DNA of 36,751 nt from an uncultured Allobaculum sp. (lineage in GTDB: Bacteria; Bacillota_I; Bacilli_A; Erysipelotrichales; Erysipelotrichaceae), in the NCBI GenBank assembly GCA_910579655.1, contig CAJTVE010000028.1, positions 1 through 36,751 of the forward strand. The letters run 5' to 3'. The notes beneath the pieces are model-generated. The model saw only the letters and a list, made by a program, of their open reading frames with translations. It had not been told where the DNA came from and ran no database searches. The first letter of the stretch is position 1. Every line of letters begins with the position of its first letter. Below are positions 1-6,790 of the stretch, one piece after another. The position numbers and the translations under genes were made by a program.

Positions 1-136
1 TTACACTGCCAGCAGCGGTAATAAAACAAAAAAACCGCTTTAATCCATTGGACTAAAGCAGGGGTGTGAACAGTAACGGGAAGAGTAAATGCTGGATTTC
101 GGCAGGGCCAAATTTCAAAAAAATTGAAAAAAGTCC

Positions 137-164
137 TTGCAATCCTGAATGGATATGGTATCCT
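137..164 (+). promoter_or_regulatory. Likely sigma-A promoter of the tRNA-Glu gene
   Basis: A -35 box TTGCAA (137-142) and a -10 box TATCCT (159-164) are separated by 16 bases. The predicted start lies about 28 bases before the mature tRNA 5' end, which suits a short tRNA leader. The -10 box is imperfect, so the call is moderate. Confidence 0.5.
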
Positions 165-198
165 AAACAAGCGCTGATTGAAGCGCGAAACAAAAACT

Positions 199-274
199 GG
201 CGCGTTGGAGAAACGGTTAACTCATATGCCTTTCACGCATACATTCACGGGTTCGAATCCCGTACGCGTCACCA
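199..274 (+). tRNA. tRNA-Glu (anticodon UUC), CCA encoded
   Basis: A full cloverleaf can be drawn by eye. The acceptor stem GGCGCGT (199-205) pairs with ACGCGTC (264-270) with one G-U pair. The D arm has a short GAG/CTC stem. The anticodon stem TATGC/GCATA encloses the loop CTTTCAC, giving anticodon UUC. The T arm ACGGG-TTCGAAT-CCCGT is canonical and CCA is encoded at 272-274. It resembles Bacillus tRNA-Glu in its acceptor and T arms. It delivers glutamate to GAA and GAG codons. It stands alone between its own promoter and terminator, not in a tRNA array. Confidence 0.96.
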
Positions 275-286
275 TTTGAAATCAAC

Positions 287-317
287 CGGCAGATCAGATG
301 ATCTGCCGTTTTTCTTT
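287..317 (+). terminator. Intrinsic terminator of tRNA-Glu
   Basis: A 9-bp stem (287-295 with 300-308, sequence CGGCAGATC) with a four-base loop is followed directly by a run of T (309-317). It starts 12 bases after the encoded CCA. Confidence 0.9.
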
Positions 318-920
318 GGCTGGTCCTATGCATGGGAGAACAGGCAGAACAGCAGAGATAAGGCTGTGTTTTTTCTTCCTGTTCTGTCAGTGAATTCAGC
401 GAGTCTGGCAGTCTGCTGCTTTCCAGTCCCTTTGCCCGCACGCATGAACAACTGATGCGTTCGAGTCATTTAAATCGGTTTGAAAACAGACAGGATCCGA
501 ATTGAATCCTGCTTATAGAAGTTCTGCTGATAAAACAGATCAAACGCAGGGCGCACAAAGAGCGGTTCATTGAATTCCAGACGGCTTTTAACAGTATGAT
601 CCGGGCCTGCTCTGGATCTGCTGCGTCTGGCCGTTTATTGGCCCAAAATCTTTAGGCTGCATTTTCTCTTTCCTGATTTACCTGAAAGAGGAAAATTCAA
701 ATCCGAATCGGACATTGCCAAGTGACCAGACAATTTTTGATTTTCCATCTCTAAGATCAGAATTCCCGTTTCCATCGGATATCTGTCCCTTGATTCTGGC
801 TGATTGTGGTGGTAAATCCGCCAAATAAGCAAAGAAAATCGGATATAGTTCATTTAGAGCTATTTGATCAGACATGGAAATTGTTGTCGATAAATAAAGT
901 GAATTTTCTTCATTTAATAG
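318..920. other. Non-coding stretch between tRNA-Glu and rplK
   Basis: No convincing gene was found in either strand. The open frames here overlap each other and lack credible ribosome binding sites. An inverted repeat AGAACAGG (337-344) / CCTGTTCT (378-385) surrounds a weaker ACAG/CTGT hairpin followed by six T, which could be a back-up terminator. secE and nusG, which often precede rplK, are not present here. Confidence 0.5.
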
Positions 921-949
921 TTGTAAATCGATTCGAAAACGAGTATTAT
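921..949 (+). promoter_or_regulatory. Sigma-A promoter of the rplK-rplA operon
   Basis: A -35 box TTGTAA (921-926) and a -10 box TATTAT (944-949) are spaced by exactly 17 bases. Transcription should begin near 956. The resulting leader of about 65 bases carries the L1-site hairpin and the rplK ribosome binding site. Confidence 0.8.
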
Positions 950-958
950 ACACGGGCA

Positions 959-993
959 TGCGTGGGAGGGCCCTGTGCCCGGAAACCACTGCA
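959..993 (+). promoter_or_regulatory. Ribosomal protein L1 leader (autogenous L1-binding site)
   Basis: The mRNA leader folds into an interrupted stem. TGC-GTGG (959-965) pairs with CCAC-(T)-GCA (986-993). An asymmetric internal loop has GA on the 5' side and GGAAA on the 3' side, and GGGC (968-971) pairs with GCCC (977-980). The paired GTGG-GAG / GGAAA-CCAC pattern resembles the L1 site of 23S rRNA and of known L1-regulated mRNAs. Free L1 is known to repress its own operon through such a site. The structure ends 14 bases before the AGGAGGAG of rplK. Confidence 0.75.
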
Positions 994-1020
994 TAAGACC
1001 CAATACAGGAGGAGTGTCTT

Positions 1021-1452
1021 ATGGCAAAGAAAAAGAAAAAGAAGATTACCAAAGTTGTAAAACTCCAGTTCCCTGCAGGTGGAGCTAAACCAGGTCCAGG
1101 TCTTGCAGGTGTTGGTATCAACATGCCTCAGTTCTGCAGCGCATTCAACGATGCAACGAAAGAACGCAGAGGCGATATCGTACCAGTAGTGATTACTGCA
1201 TACGAAGATAAGAGCTTTGATTTTGTACTGAAAACAACTCCAGCCGCTCAGATGATCAAAAAGGCTGCAGGTGTAGCAAAAGCATCCGGCGACCAGAAGC
1301 AGACTGCAGGAACGATTACTGTAGATCAGCTCAAAGAAATCGCTGAATACAAAATGCCAGACCTCAATGCCAATGACGTTGAAGCTGCGATGAAGATTAT
1401 TGCCGGTACCGCTAAAAATATGGGTATCAAAGTAACAGGATACGAAGGATAA
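1021..1452 (+). CDS. rplK: 50S ribosomal protein L11
   Basis: A protein of 143 residues, normal for L11, which forms the GTPase-associated centre of the large subunit with L10 and helix 43/44 of 23S rRNA. The N-terminal domain has the family signature around KPGPGLAGVGINMPQF, and the C-terminal RNA-binding domain ends near TAKNMGIKV. The start is an ATG preceded by AGGAGGAG (1007-1014). A lysine run (residues 2-9) lengthens the N terminus slightly. It is first in a two-gene unit with rplA, 14 bases apart, downstream of a promoter and an L1-type leader. nusG and secE, its common neighbours, are absent. Confidence 0.98.
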   Translation: MAKKKKKKITKVVKLQFPAGGAKPGPGLAGVGINMPQFCSAFNDATKERRGDIVPVVITAYEDKSFDFVLKTTPAAQMIKKAAGVAKASGDQKQTAGTITVDQLKEIAEYKMPDLNANDVEAAMKIIAGTAKNMGIKVTGYEG

Positions 1453-1466
1453 GAGAGGAGAAGACA

Positions 1467-2150
1467 ATGGCAAAAGTAAGTAAACGCTATAAAGCTGCTA
1501 AAGAGCAGATCGACCGTACAAAAGTCTATACCGTTGAAGAAGCTGTTGATCTGGCTAAAAAAGCCAGCTCCGCTAAATTCGATGAAACTGTCGAAGTTTC
1601 CTTCAACCTGAACGTAGACCCACGTCACGCTGACCAGCAGATCCGTGGTGCTATGGTTCTGCCAAACGGTACTGGTAAAAGCCAGACTGTTGCTGTTGTT
1701 GCTGAAGGCGACAAAGCAAAAGAAGCTGAAGATGCAGGAGCAGATTTCGTTGGTTCCGACGAACTGATCCAGAAAATTCAGGGTGGATGGTTCGGATTTG
1801 ACGTCCTGATCGCTACTCCGAATATGATGGGTAAACTCGGCCGTCTCGGTCGTGTGCTTGGTCCTAAAGGATTAATGCCAAACCCAAAAACCGGTACAGT
1901 AACAATGGATGTTGCTAACGCTGTTAATGAAGTAAAAAAAGGTAAAGTAACTTACCGTGTTGACAAAGCTGGAAACATCAACGTACTGATCGGAAAAGTA
2001 TCCTTTGACAATGATAAACTCGTAGAAAACTTCAATGCGATCTACGATGTAATCAAAAAAGCGAAACCAGCAAAAGTTAAAGGTACTTACATGAAAAACC
2101 TGGTTCTGTCTACAACTATGGGTCCTGGTATCCATGTTGAAATCAAGTAA
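1467..2150 (+). CDS. rplA: 50S ribosomal protein L1
   Basis: A protein of 227 residues, the usual L1 length. L1 forms the mobile stalk that handles deacylated tRNA at the E site, and it doubles as the translational repressor of its own mRNA. The conserved stretch GRLGRVLGPKGLMPNPKTGTV (about residues 130-150) is the L1 signature, and the C terminus VKGTYMKNLVLSTTMGPGI is also typical. The ATG follows GAGAGGAG with good spacing, 14 bases after rplK. No terminator follows. Instead a fresh promoter (2158-2186) opens the rplJ unit, so readthrough is possible. Confidence 0.98.
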   Translation: MAKVSKRYKAAKEQIDRTKVYTVEEAVDLAKKASSAKFDETVEVSFNLNVDPRHADQQIRGAMVLPNGTGKSQTVAVVAEGDKAKEAEDAGADFVGSDELIQKIQGGWFGFDVLIATPNMMGKLGRLGRVLGPKGLMPNPKTGTVTMDVANAVNEVKKGKVTYRVDKAGNINVLIGKVSFDNDKLVENFNAIYDVIKKAKPAKVKGTYMKNLVLSTTMGPGIHVEIK

Positions 2151-2157
2151 TCTTGAT

Positions 2158-2186
2158 TTGACAATCTAGTTTTTCGTCATTAAACT
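2158..2186 (+). promoter_or_regulatory. Sigma-A promoter of the rplJ-rplL operon
   Basis: A perfect -35 box TTGACA (2158-2163), a 17-base spacer and a -10 box TAAACT (2181-2186). The predicted start near 2193 sits just before the L10 leader, so the whole leader and attenuator are transcribed. Confidence 0.85.
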
Positions 2187-2199
2187 TAGTTTGTTCTCA

Positions 2200-2250
2200 A
2201 TATTCCAAAGACAGTAACGGCGAGAGCTTAATTATGTTACCGAGGGATTG
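2200..2250 (+). promoter_or_regulatory. L10 leader RNA (L10-L12 binding site)
   Basis: The segment contains AAGACAGTAACGG, then GAGAGCTTAAT, then GTTACCGAGG. This reproduces the conserved kink-turn and stem of the bacterial L10 leader (Rfam family L10_leader). GTAAC pairs with GTTAC around the AGCTTAAT internal segment. In Bacillota this RNA binds the L10(L12)4 complex and controls a downstream terminator. The element sits between the promoter and rplJ as expected. Confidence 0.85.
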
Positions 2251-2280
2251 ATACGCATTTTTTCTATGCCAATCAAGCCC
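2244..2280 (+). promoter_or_regulatory. Putative antiterminator helix downstream of the L10 leader
   Basis: GGGATTGAT (2244-2252) can pair with ATCAAGCCC (2272-2280) with one mismatch, and GCA (2255-2257) pairs with TGC (2267-2269) inside. This helix would use up the 5' arm of the terminator at 2275-2293 and so compete with it. The pairing is read from the sequence; its role as an antiterminator is inferred from how L10 leaders work in Bacillus. Confidence 0.5.
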
Positions 2281-2298
2281 GCTTAGCGGGTTTTCTTT
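2275..2298 (+). terminator. Leader terminator (attenuator) before rplJ
   Basis: An 8-bp stem AAGCCCGC (2275-2282) / GCGGGTTT (2286-2293) with a three-base loop is followed by TTTTCTTTT. It lies inside the untranslated leader, about 40 bases before rplJ. It is therefore an attenuator for rplJ-rplL, not the end of rplA. Confidence 0.8.
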
Positions 2299-2337
2299 TG
2301 AATATTGATGCAAAATACAGAAAGTAGAGGAATTCTC

Positions 2338-2853
2338 ATGAACAAAGACGTCCTTGCTCAAAAGGAAGCTGATGTTGCTGAGCTGTCGAAAAAGATTTCT
2401 GACTCTAGTTCTGTCGTTGTCGTTGAATACCGTGGTCTGAGCGTAGCTGACATCACTGAATTACGTCACGCTCTGCGCAAAGAAAACGTTGAAATGAAAG
2501 TATTTAAAAATACGATCGCTCAGCGTGCGGTAGATCAGCTTGGTTATGAAGGTCTTGAAGCTGCTCTGAAAGGTCCAAACGCTCTGGTATTTGGTACTGA
2601 TCAGGTTGCTCCTGCCCGTGTTCTTGCTGACTTTGCAAAAACACATGACAAACTGGTCTTAAAATCCGGCATCGTCGATGGAGCCGTCGTAGACGAAGCA
2701 ACCATCAAAACTCTTTCCAGTCTGCCAAACAAAGATGGCATGATTGCAAAATTTGCATCTACCCTGAATGCACCTGTTATTAAATTCGCGCTGACTCTGA
2801 AAGCTTTAGCTGACAGTAAGTCCGGCGCTCCTGCAGAAGAAGCTGCAGCGTAA
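2338..2853 (+). CDS. rplJ: 50S ribosomal protein L10
   Basis: L10 (171 residues) anchors the L7/L12 dimers to the ribosome stalk and, as the L10-L12 complex, represses this operon through its leader. The N-terminal RNA-binding domain contains the typical SSVVVVEYRGLSVADITELR, and the C-terminal helix that binds L12 ends in an alanine-rich tail. An upstream in-frame ATG at 2308 exists, but the ATG at 2338 is chosen because AGAGG (2326-2330) is placed correctly for it and MNKDVLAQK fits the family N terminus. rplL follows after 17 bases. Confidence 0.96.
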   Translation: MNKDVLAQKEADVAELSKKISDSSSVVVVEYRGLSVADITELRHALRKENVEMKVFKNTIAQRAVDQLGYEGLEAALKGPNALVFGTDQVAPARVLADFAKTHDKLVLKSGIVDGAVVDEATIKTLSSLPNKDGMIAKFASTLNAPVIKFALTLKALADSKSGAPAEEAAA

Positions 2854-2870
2854 TTGGAGGATAAAAGAAA

Positions 2871-3242
2871 ATGGCTAAATTAACTCAGGAAGATATCCTT
2901 GCTTACCTCGAAGAGGCAACTATTCTTGAACTGAACGATCTCGTAAAAGCAATTGAAGACAAATTCGGCGTTGTTGCAGCTGCTGCTGTAGCAGGTCCAG
3001 CTGCTGGTGCTGAAGCAGTTGACGAAGGACCAAGTGAAGTAACTGTTACCCTGACTGACGTTGGTGGAACTAAAGTTGCAGTTATCAAAGCTGTACGTGA
3101 AATCACTGGTCTTGGTCTGGTTGATGCGAAGAAACTCGTTGACTCCACTCCAGCTGTCATCAAAGAAAACATTGCTCCAGAAGAAGCAGACGGAATCAAA
3201 GAAAAACTCATGGCTGCTGGTGCAACTGTTACTGTTAAGTAA
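2871..3242 (+). CDS. rplL: 50S ribosomal protein L7/L12
   Basis: A protein of 123 residues that recruits the translational GTPases EF-G, EF-Tu and IF2. The N-terminal dimerisation helix (about 1-35) is followed by an alanine/glycine-rich hinge (about 36-52). The conserved C-terminal domain carries KVAVIKAVREITGLGLVDAK and ends with AGATVTVK. A GGAGG precedes the ATG. The gene ends in a strong terminator. rpoB and rpoC, which usually follow rplL in Bacillota, do not follow here. Confidence 0.98.
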   Translation: MAKLTQEDILAYLEEATILELNDLVKAIEDKFGVVAAAAVAGPAAGAEAVDEGPSEVTVTLTDVGGTKVAVIKAVREITGLGLVDAKKLVDSTPAVIKENIAPEEADGIKEKLMAAGATVTVK

Positions 3243-3270
3243 TCGAACACACAGTCAAAACCTAACCATA

Positions 3271-3302
3271 AACGCAAGGCAAAACGCTTTGCGTTTTTTT
3301 TT
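3271..3302 (+). terminator. Intrinsic terminator of rplJ-rplL
   Basis: A 10-bp stem AACGCAAGGC (3271-3280) / GCTTTGCGTT (3286-3295) with a five-base loop, followed by a run of nine T. It cleanly closes the ribosomal unit and separates it from the accessory block. Confidence 0.95.
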
Positions 3303-3737
3303 CTGCTTTGTTGGACGATGCGCTGTCTCTGGTTCCTGGTTTGATCTGATCTGATCTGTTCTGCTTTTCTTCATGCTCTTTTCCATCCTGGACACCTGTG
3401 CTTTGATTCCTTCTCTTTCAGGATTTCCATTCTGCATCCATTCGATTTCCTGTTTCTTTGGCTGCGTATCTTCTTGAGGATATTTGATTCTTAATCAGAT
3501 TTATTCTTATCAAAATTGAATTTGTTGCTTATGAAATGAATGAATTGTCTTCAAATTCGAAAGGATCAATTCACTATCTTGAAAAATATGGTAAGGTAAC
3601 GAAGATTTGCTTCAATTTGAGAGGATTTGGTCTCTTTTGAATTTCAAGCAGATCTGAATTGAAGAATGAGAGAATGAGAAGAAGAACGATCAGCAGAAAA
3701 GAGGATCGATCGGCACGCGAAAATAAGATCGGTCTGC
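3303..3737. other. AT/purine-rich intergenic stretch before the NlpC/P60 gene
   Basis: No gene seen. It holds a short tandem run of GATCT (about 3342-3357) and, near 3685-3770, several GATCG/CTGC motifs in both orientations. The sequence becomes strongly purine-rich towards the next gene. No consensus promoter stands out apart from the extended -10 at 3738. Confidence 0.5.
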
Positions 3738-3743
3738 TATAGA
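3738..3743 (+). promoter_or_regulatory. Possible extended -10 promoter of the NlpC/P60 gene
   Basis: TGC-TATAGA (-10 at 3738-3743) has the TGN extension that can replace a good -35. No convincing -35 is present 17 bases upstream. Its position about 45 bases before the start codon is reasonable. Confidence 0.35.
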
Positions 3744-3787
3744 AATCGATCTGCAGGTTCAGAAACAGAAAAGGAGAAAAGAGAAGA

Positions 3788-5362
3788 ATGAAATCAAGAC
3801 CCGGACATATGCTGCCTGTCGGGGCAGTGGCCCTTTCAATACTGGTCAGCCCGATTCAGCCTTTGCTTGCGCAGGAGTACCAAGATGAAACACAGACAAC
3901 GCCTTCGGCACCGGATGCAGATGGGCGATCCTCTGTCAGCGAGGAAGGAAAAACTTCCCCAGTCACAAAAGAAACCGTATTAAGCCGCTATGGACAGAAG
4001 GCTGATCTGGAGAGTGAATTCCAGATGGAATCGCAAGGACAGGATTCGCAAAAATCAGAGGATAACGATAAGAAAGTTGGCCGTGTTTCGATGCTGCGTG
4101 TCTATAATCCAAATTCCGGAGAACATTTCTATACGGCTTCCCAGGCGGAAAGAGACTTCCTGGTGAAAGCTGGATGGCATGACGAAGGCATGGGTTGGAC
4201 TGCCCCTGATCAGGGGGATCCTGTTTATCGTCTTTACAATCCAAATTCTGGCGATCATCACTACACCTTGAGTACTGAAGAACGGGATGATTTGGTCAAA
4301 TTTGGCTGGGATGATGAAGGAACGGGCTGGTATTCAGATCCGCAAAAGAGTACTCCGCTCTATCGTCTTTATAATCCGAATGCTGAAACCGGAAACCATC
4401 ACTATACAGTTGATACCAATGAACGACAGTTTCTGATTGGTGCCGGCTGGAAAGATGAAGAGATTGGCTGGTATGGCCTCCACACTCTTTCCAATACGAT
4501 TCGCTTTGAAAAAGATGGATATTGCTATTCGGAAGATGGTGAAAAACATACCGGTGTTCAGAAACTGAATGACAAGTTTTACTATTTCGATCCGGCCCAG
4601 GATGGCAAGAAAGCTGAATTTACCGGGCTGAAAAAGACGGATCAGAATGATCTGATTTACGGCAACGGGGATGGAACGCTCTATACTGGACTCAAAGTCA
4701 TCGACGGAAAACTCTACTGCTTCTTAACTGAAAGTGGAAAAGCAGCCCGCAATCAGTTCCGCCTGCTTCCGGCTGACCACAATGATGGAACTATTGACTT
4801 TGCCTGGTTCAATAATGAAGGCGTAAAAGAAACAGGCCATGCCTCAACCGCCAAAGAACAGGCAGCTTTTGAAACCTGGGCAGCCGACGGGAAGTCCTGG
4901 TTTACAGATTCTTCGACTGGAGCTGTAATTCCTGTTCGTGAGTATCTGATGCCGCGCCTTGGCAATGACAGGCTGAATCTGTTCATGGAGGAAGCTCTCA
5001 AGTATGAAGGCACTCCCTATGTCTGGGCTGGTAAAAGTCCACAGACTGGATTTGACTGCTCGGGACTTGTGACCTGGAGCATGCGCGCCAAATGGGGAAT
5101 TGATGTGGATCCGATGATGACCAATGCGGCCAAAATTTATTCCGCCTATTGCAGACCGGTTGCAAAAGGATCACAACAGCCAGGAGACTTGGTTTTCTGG
5201 CAGGGAACTTATGGCGAAAATCCAAATTATATTTCCCATGTCGGCATCTATATCGGAAATGACTGGATGTATTGTGCAGGAGATCCCATCGGATTCTATC
5301 CGGTTGATTCTCCTGAAAAGCCTGATGGAACCCCAGCTCCTTATTTATTTGGCAGAGTCTGA
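3788..5362 (+). CDS. Secreted NlpC/P60 peptidoglycan hydrolase with DUF5648-type repeats
   Basis: A protein of 524 residues, probably a secreted endopeptidase acting on peptidoglycan stem peptides. Residues 1-29 form a signal peptide with likely cleavage after LLAQ or nearby, followed by an acidic, low-complexity linker (30-97). Three repeats follow (about 101-139, 145-182 and 190-229), each with YNPN...HxYT...ERxxLxxxGWxDE..GW, the pattern of DUF5648 repeats found in cell-wall lytic enzymes. Residues 237-375 resemble short aromatic/glycine cell-wall-binding repeats. The C-terminal NlpC/P60 domain (396-524) has catalytic Cys424 in DCSG and His484 in HVGIY. The usual third polar residue appears to be Cys496. 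AAGGAG precedes the ATG. It forms a single-gene unit. Confidence 0.9.
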   Translation: MKSRPGHMLPVGAVALSILVSPIQPLLAQEYQDETQTTPSAPDADGRSSVSEEGKTSPVTKETVLSRYGQKADLESEFQMESQGQDSQKSEDNDKKVGRVSMLRVYNPNSGEHFYTASQAERDFLVKAGWHDEGMGWTAPDQGDPVYRLYNPNSGDHHYTLSTEERDDLVKFGWDDEGTGWYSDPQKSTPLYRLYNPNAETGNHHYTVDTNERQFLIGAGWKDEEIGWYGLHTLSNTIRFEKDGYCYSEDGEKHTGVQKLNDKFYYFDPAQDGKKAEFTGLKKTDQNDLIYGNGDGTLYTGLKVIDGKLYCFLTESGKAARNQFRLLPADHNDGTIDFAWFNNEGVKETGHASTAKEQAAFETWAADGKSWFTDSSTGAVIPVREYLMPRLGNDRLNLFMEEALKYEGTPYVWAGKSPQTGFDCSGLVTWSMRAKWGIDVDPMMTNAAKIYSAYCRPVAKGSQQPGDLVFWQGTYGENPNYISHVGIYIGNDWMYCAGDPIGFYPVDSPEKPDGTPAPYLFGRV

Positions 5363-5523
5363 TCTTTGACGGTGTCTGGTCTTTGATGGAGTTTGGTTGA
5401 CAGGAAAATAGCTGGATTCTCCAAACAGAAATCTCAGTTTCAAAATCAATTCAGAAAAATACATACAGAAAAACAGGAATAATTTTAAACTGAGCATTCA
5501 AATCTGAATATGAGAGGGAATAT

Positions 5524-5564
5524 CGCTCTGGCAAAGTCTAAGGACGGCCGGAGCGTTTTTCTTT
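5524..5564 (+). terminator. Intrinsic terminator after the NlpC/P60 gene
   Basis: CGCTCTGG (5524-5531) pairs with CCGGAGCG (5548-5555), with an inner GTC/GAC helix in the loop, and is followed by TTTTTCTTT. It lies 160 bases after the stop codon, leaving a long 3' untranslated region with no visible gene. Confidence 0.8.
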
Positions 5565-5670
5565 GGAATGAACAGACAAATCGCGAAGAGTATCGATAGG
5601 AAATAGAATCATGGAAGAGCATCATAAAGAAAAAACGTTCCAATCCAGATGGATCAAAACGCTGAAGATC

Positions 5671-5702
5671 AATAAAAAGAAAAAGCCGGAATAAAATCCG
5701 GC
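5671..5702 (-). terminator. Minus-strand intrinsic terminator of the candidate ncRNA
   Basis: On the minus strand, GCCGGA, a six-base loop and TCCGGC (plus positions 5702-5685) are followed by TTTTTCTTTTT. On the plus strand the same hairpin lacks a T run, so it acts on leftward transcripts only. No minus-strand gene lies to its right. Confidence 0.75.
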
Positions 5703-5891
5703 ACTTGAAGACGAGATTTTTACCTGACATGCCGTCAAGTGGTCAACTTACTCAAATTATAAGGATACCGACGGAACATGGAAGAGGTTATTACGAGAAT
5801 AACTGTCAACCATGTTGACGGTTTTCGACAACAAATAAGAGGAATCAGTTTACCTTATCTCAATTGTAGGAAAAATGCTATATCTCCAAGC
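5672..5891 (-). ncRNA. Candidate structured non-coding RNA on the minus strand (family not recognised)
   Basis: Seen in sequence: on the minus strand a promoter (5898-5926) fires towards lower coordinates, and an intrinsic terminator lies about 190 bases on (5671-5702). No reading frame with a ribosome binding site lies between. The predicted RNA of roughly 215-220 bases has pairing potential throughout. CTTG and GAG near its 5' end pair with CTC and CAAG just before the terminator. CCGTCAA..TGG pairs with CCA.TTGACGG. GTTATT-CTCGT-AATAAC and GTCAAC-ATG-GTTGAC form local hairpins. It shows no hallmark of tmRNA, SRP RNA or RNase P that I can see, and the 6S RNA arrangement is not evident. The alternative is a chance promoter and terminator pair. 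Confidence 0.45.
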
Positions 5892-5897
5892 GACATC

Positions 5898-5926
5898 ATT
5901 ATAGCAAATCACTTCTTCAATGTCTC
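5898..5926 (-). promoter_or_regulatory. Minus-strand extended -10 promoter for the candidate ncRNA
   Basis: Reading the minus strand, GAGACA (plus 5926-5921) is followed by 17 bases and then a perfect TATAAT (plus 5903-5898) preceded by TGC, an extended -10 element. An inverted repeat TGCTATA/TATAGCA (plus 5876-5882 and 5900-5906) overlaps the -10 box and could be an operator. Confidence 0.6.
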
Positions 5927-5992
5927 TCTTGACAACGAATTTCTTTAAGATTGAAAAAGGAATATTCCGGGATTGAATATTCAATTTTTTGC

Positions 5993-6020
5993 TTGATTTT
6001 TTCAGGGTGTGCGCTATAGC
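5993..6020 (+). promoter_or_regulatory. Possible promoter of the ABC ATPase gene
   Basis: TTGATT (5993-5998), a 16-base spacer and TATAGC (6015-6020). The predicted start is about 65 bases before the chosen ATG. Moderate match only. Confidence 0.4.
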
Positions 6021-6091
6021 GTGAATAAAGGCGGCCCAAGCAGCAGAAAAAGAAGCTGGAAGTCAAAGTCATGCCTGAAGGAGGAGAAAAT

Positions 6092-6790
6092 ATGGAAAGA
6101 GACCAGAAAGCGGCTGGAAAGATTGCAACAGATCCGAACCCGGAAAGATCCGGGTTGGAGGAAGAAGCTCTCGATCCAAAAGAAGAAGTCGTGGCCGGCC
6201 TGGAGCAGGCGGGAATTGAACTGGACCAGAAGAAAATCCTGGAAGGAATCGATCTGAAGATTTATCCAGCCAGCCGGATCGCCCTGATGGGGGAATCCGG
6301 AATTGGCAAAAGCACCATTCTCAAGCTTCTGGCAGGAATTCTTGAGCCCACTGAGGGAAAAGTTGTTCGCCCTGAACGAATCTCCATGGTTTTTGACCAG
6401 GAAGGACTTTACCCGATGCTTTCTGCTATGACCAATATTCAGCTCGGGATAGACTGGTCTGCCTGCTCTCGCAAGGAACGAAAAGAAAAAGCCCAAAAGT
6501 GGGGGAAGTTATTCAATTGCGAATCCTTCTGGGATCAGCCGGTCTCTACCCTTTCAGCTGGGCAGAGAAAACGGATTGCTCTGGCAAGAGCCATGATGAA
6601 GGAGCCGCAGCTGCTCTTGCTGGATGAAATCTTTCATGCCCTGGACAGCCAGCTGCGAATACAGATTATGGAAACGGTCAAAGACATCTGCCAGAAAAAA
6701 CAGATTGCTCTTGTTTTTGCCACCCATGATCCCTCTGAAGCAGAATTTTTTGGGGCTGAAATTTTTCAGCTGGAACCGTCTGCTCAATAA
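6092..6790 (+). CDS. ABC transporter ATP-binding protein without a partner permease
   Basis: A 232-residue ATPase. Motifs in order: Walker A GESGIGKST (67-75), Q-loop Gln103, signature LSAGQ (154-158), Walker B LLLLDE (174-179) and H-loop His212. It probably powers an importer or exporter by binding ATP as a dimer, but the substrate cannot be read. The first 45 residues are a charged extension before the ABC fold. An in-frame ATG at 6071 exists, but AAGGAGGAG (6078-6086) is placed for the ATG at 6092. No membrane subunit is adjacent, so the partner lies elsewhere. No terminator is seen before the glycosidase gene, so the two may be co-transcribed. Confidence 0.88.
   Translation: MERDQKAAGKIATDPNPERSGLEEEALDPKEEVVAGLEQAGIELDQKKILEGIDLKIYPASRIALMGESGIGKSTILKLLAGILEPTEGKVVRPERISMVFDQEGLYPMLSAMTNIQLGIDWSACSRKERKEKAQKWGKLFNCESFWDQPVSTLSAGQRKRIALARAMMKEPQLLLLDEIFHALDSQLRIQIMETVKDICQKKQIALVFATHDPSEAEFFGAEIFQLEPSAQ

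Noticed and set aside
5485..5730. An 81-codon minus-strand frame across the ncRNA terminator
   Set aside because: It runs through two intrinsic terminators, has no binding site, and has a Phe/Arg-rich composition typical of a random frame.
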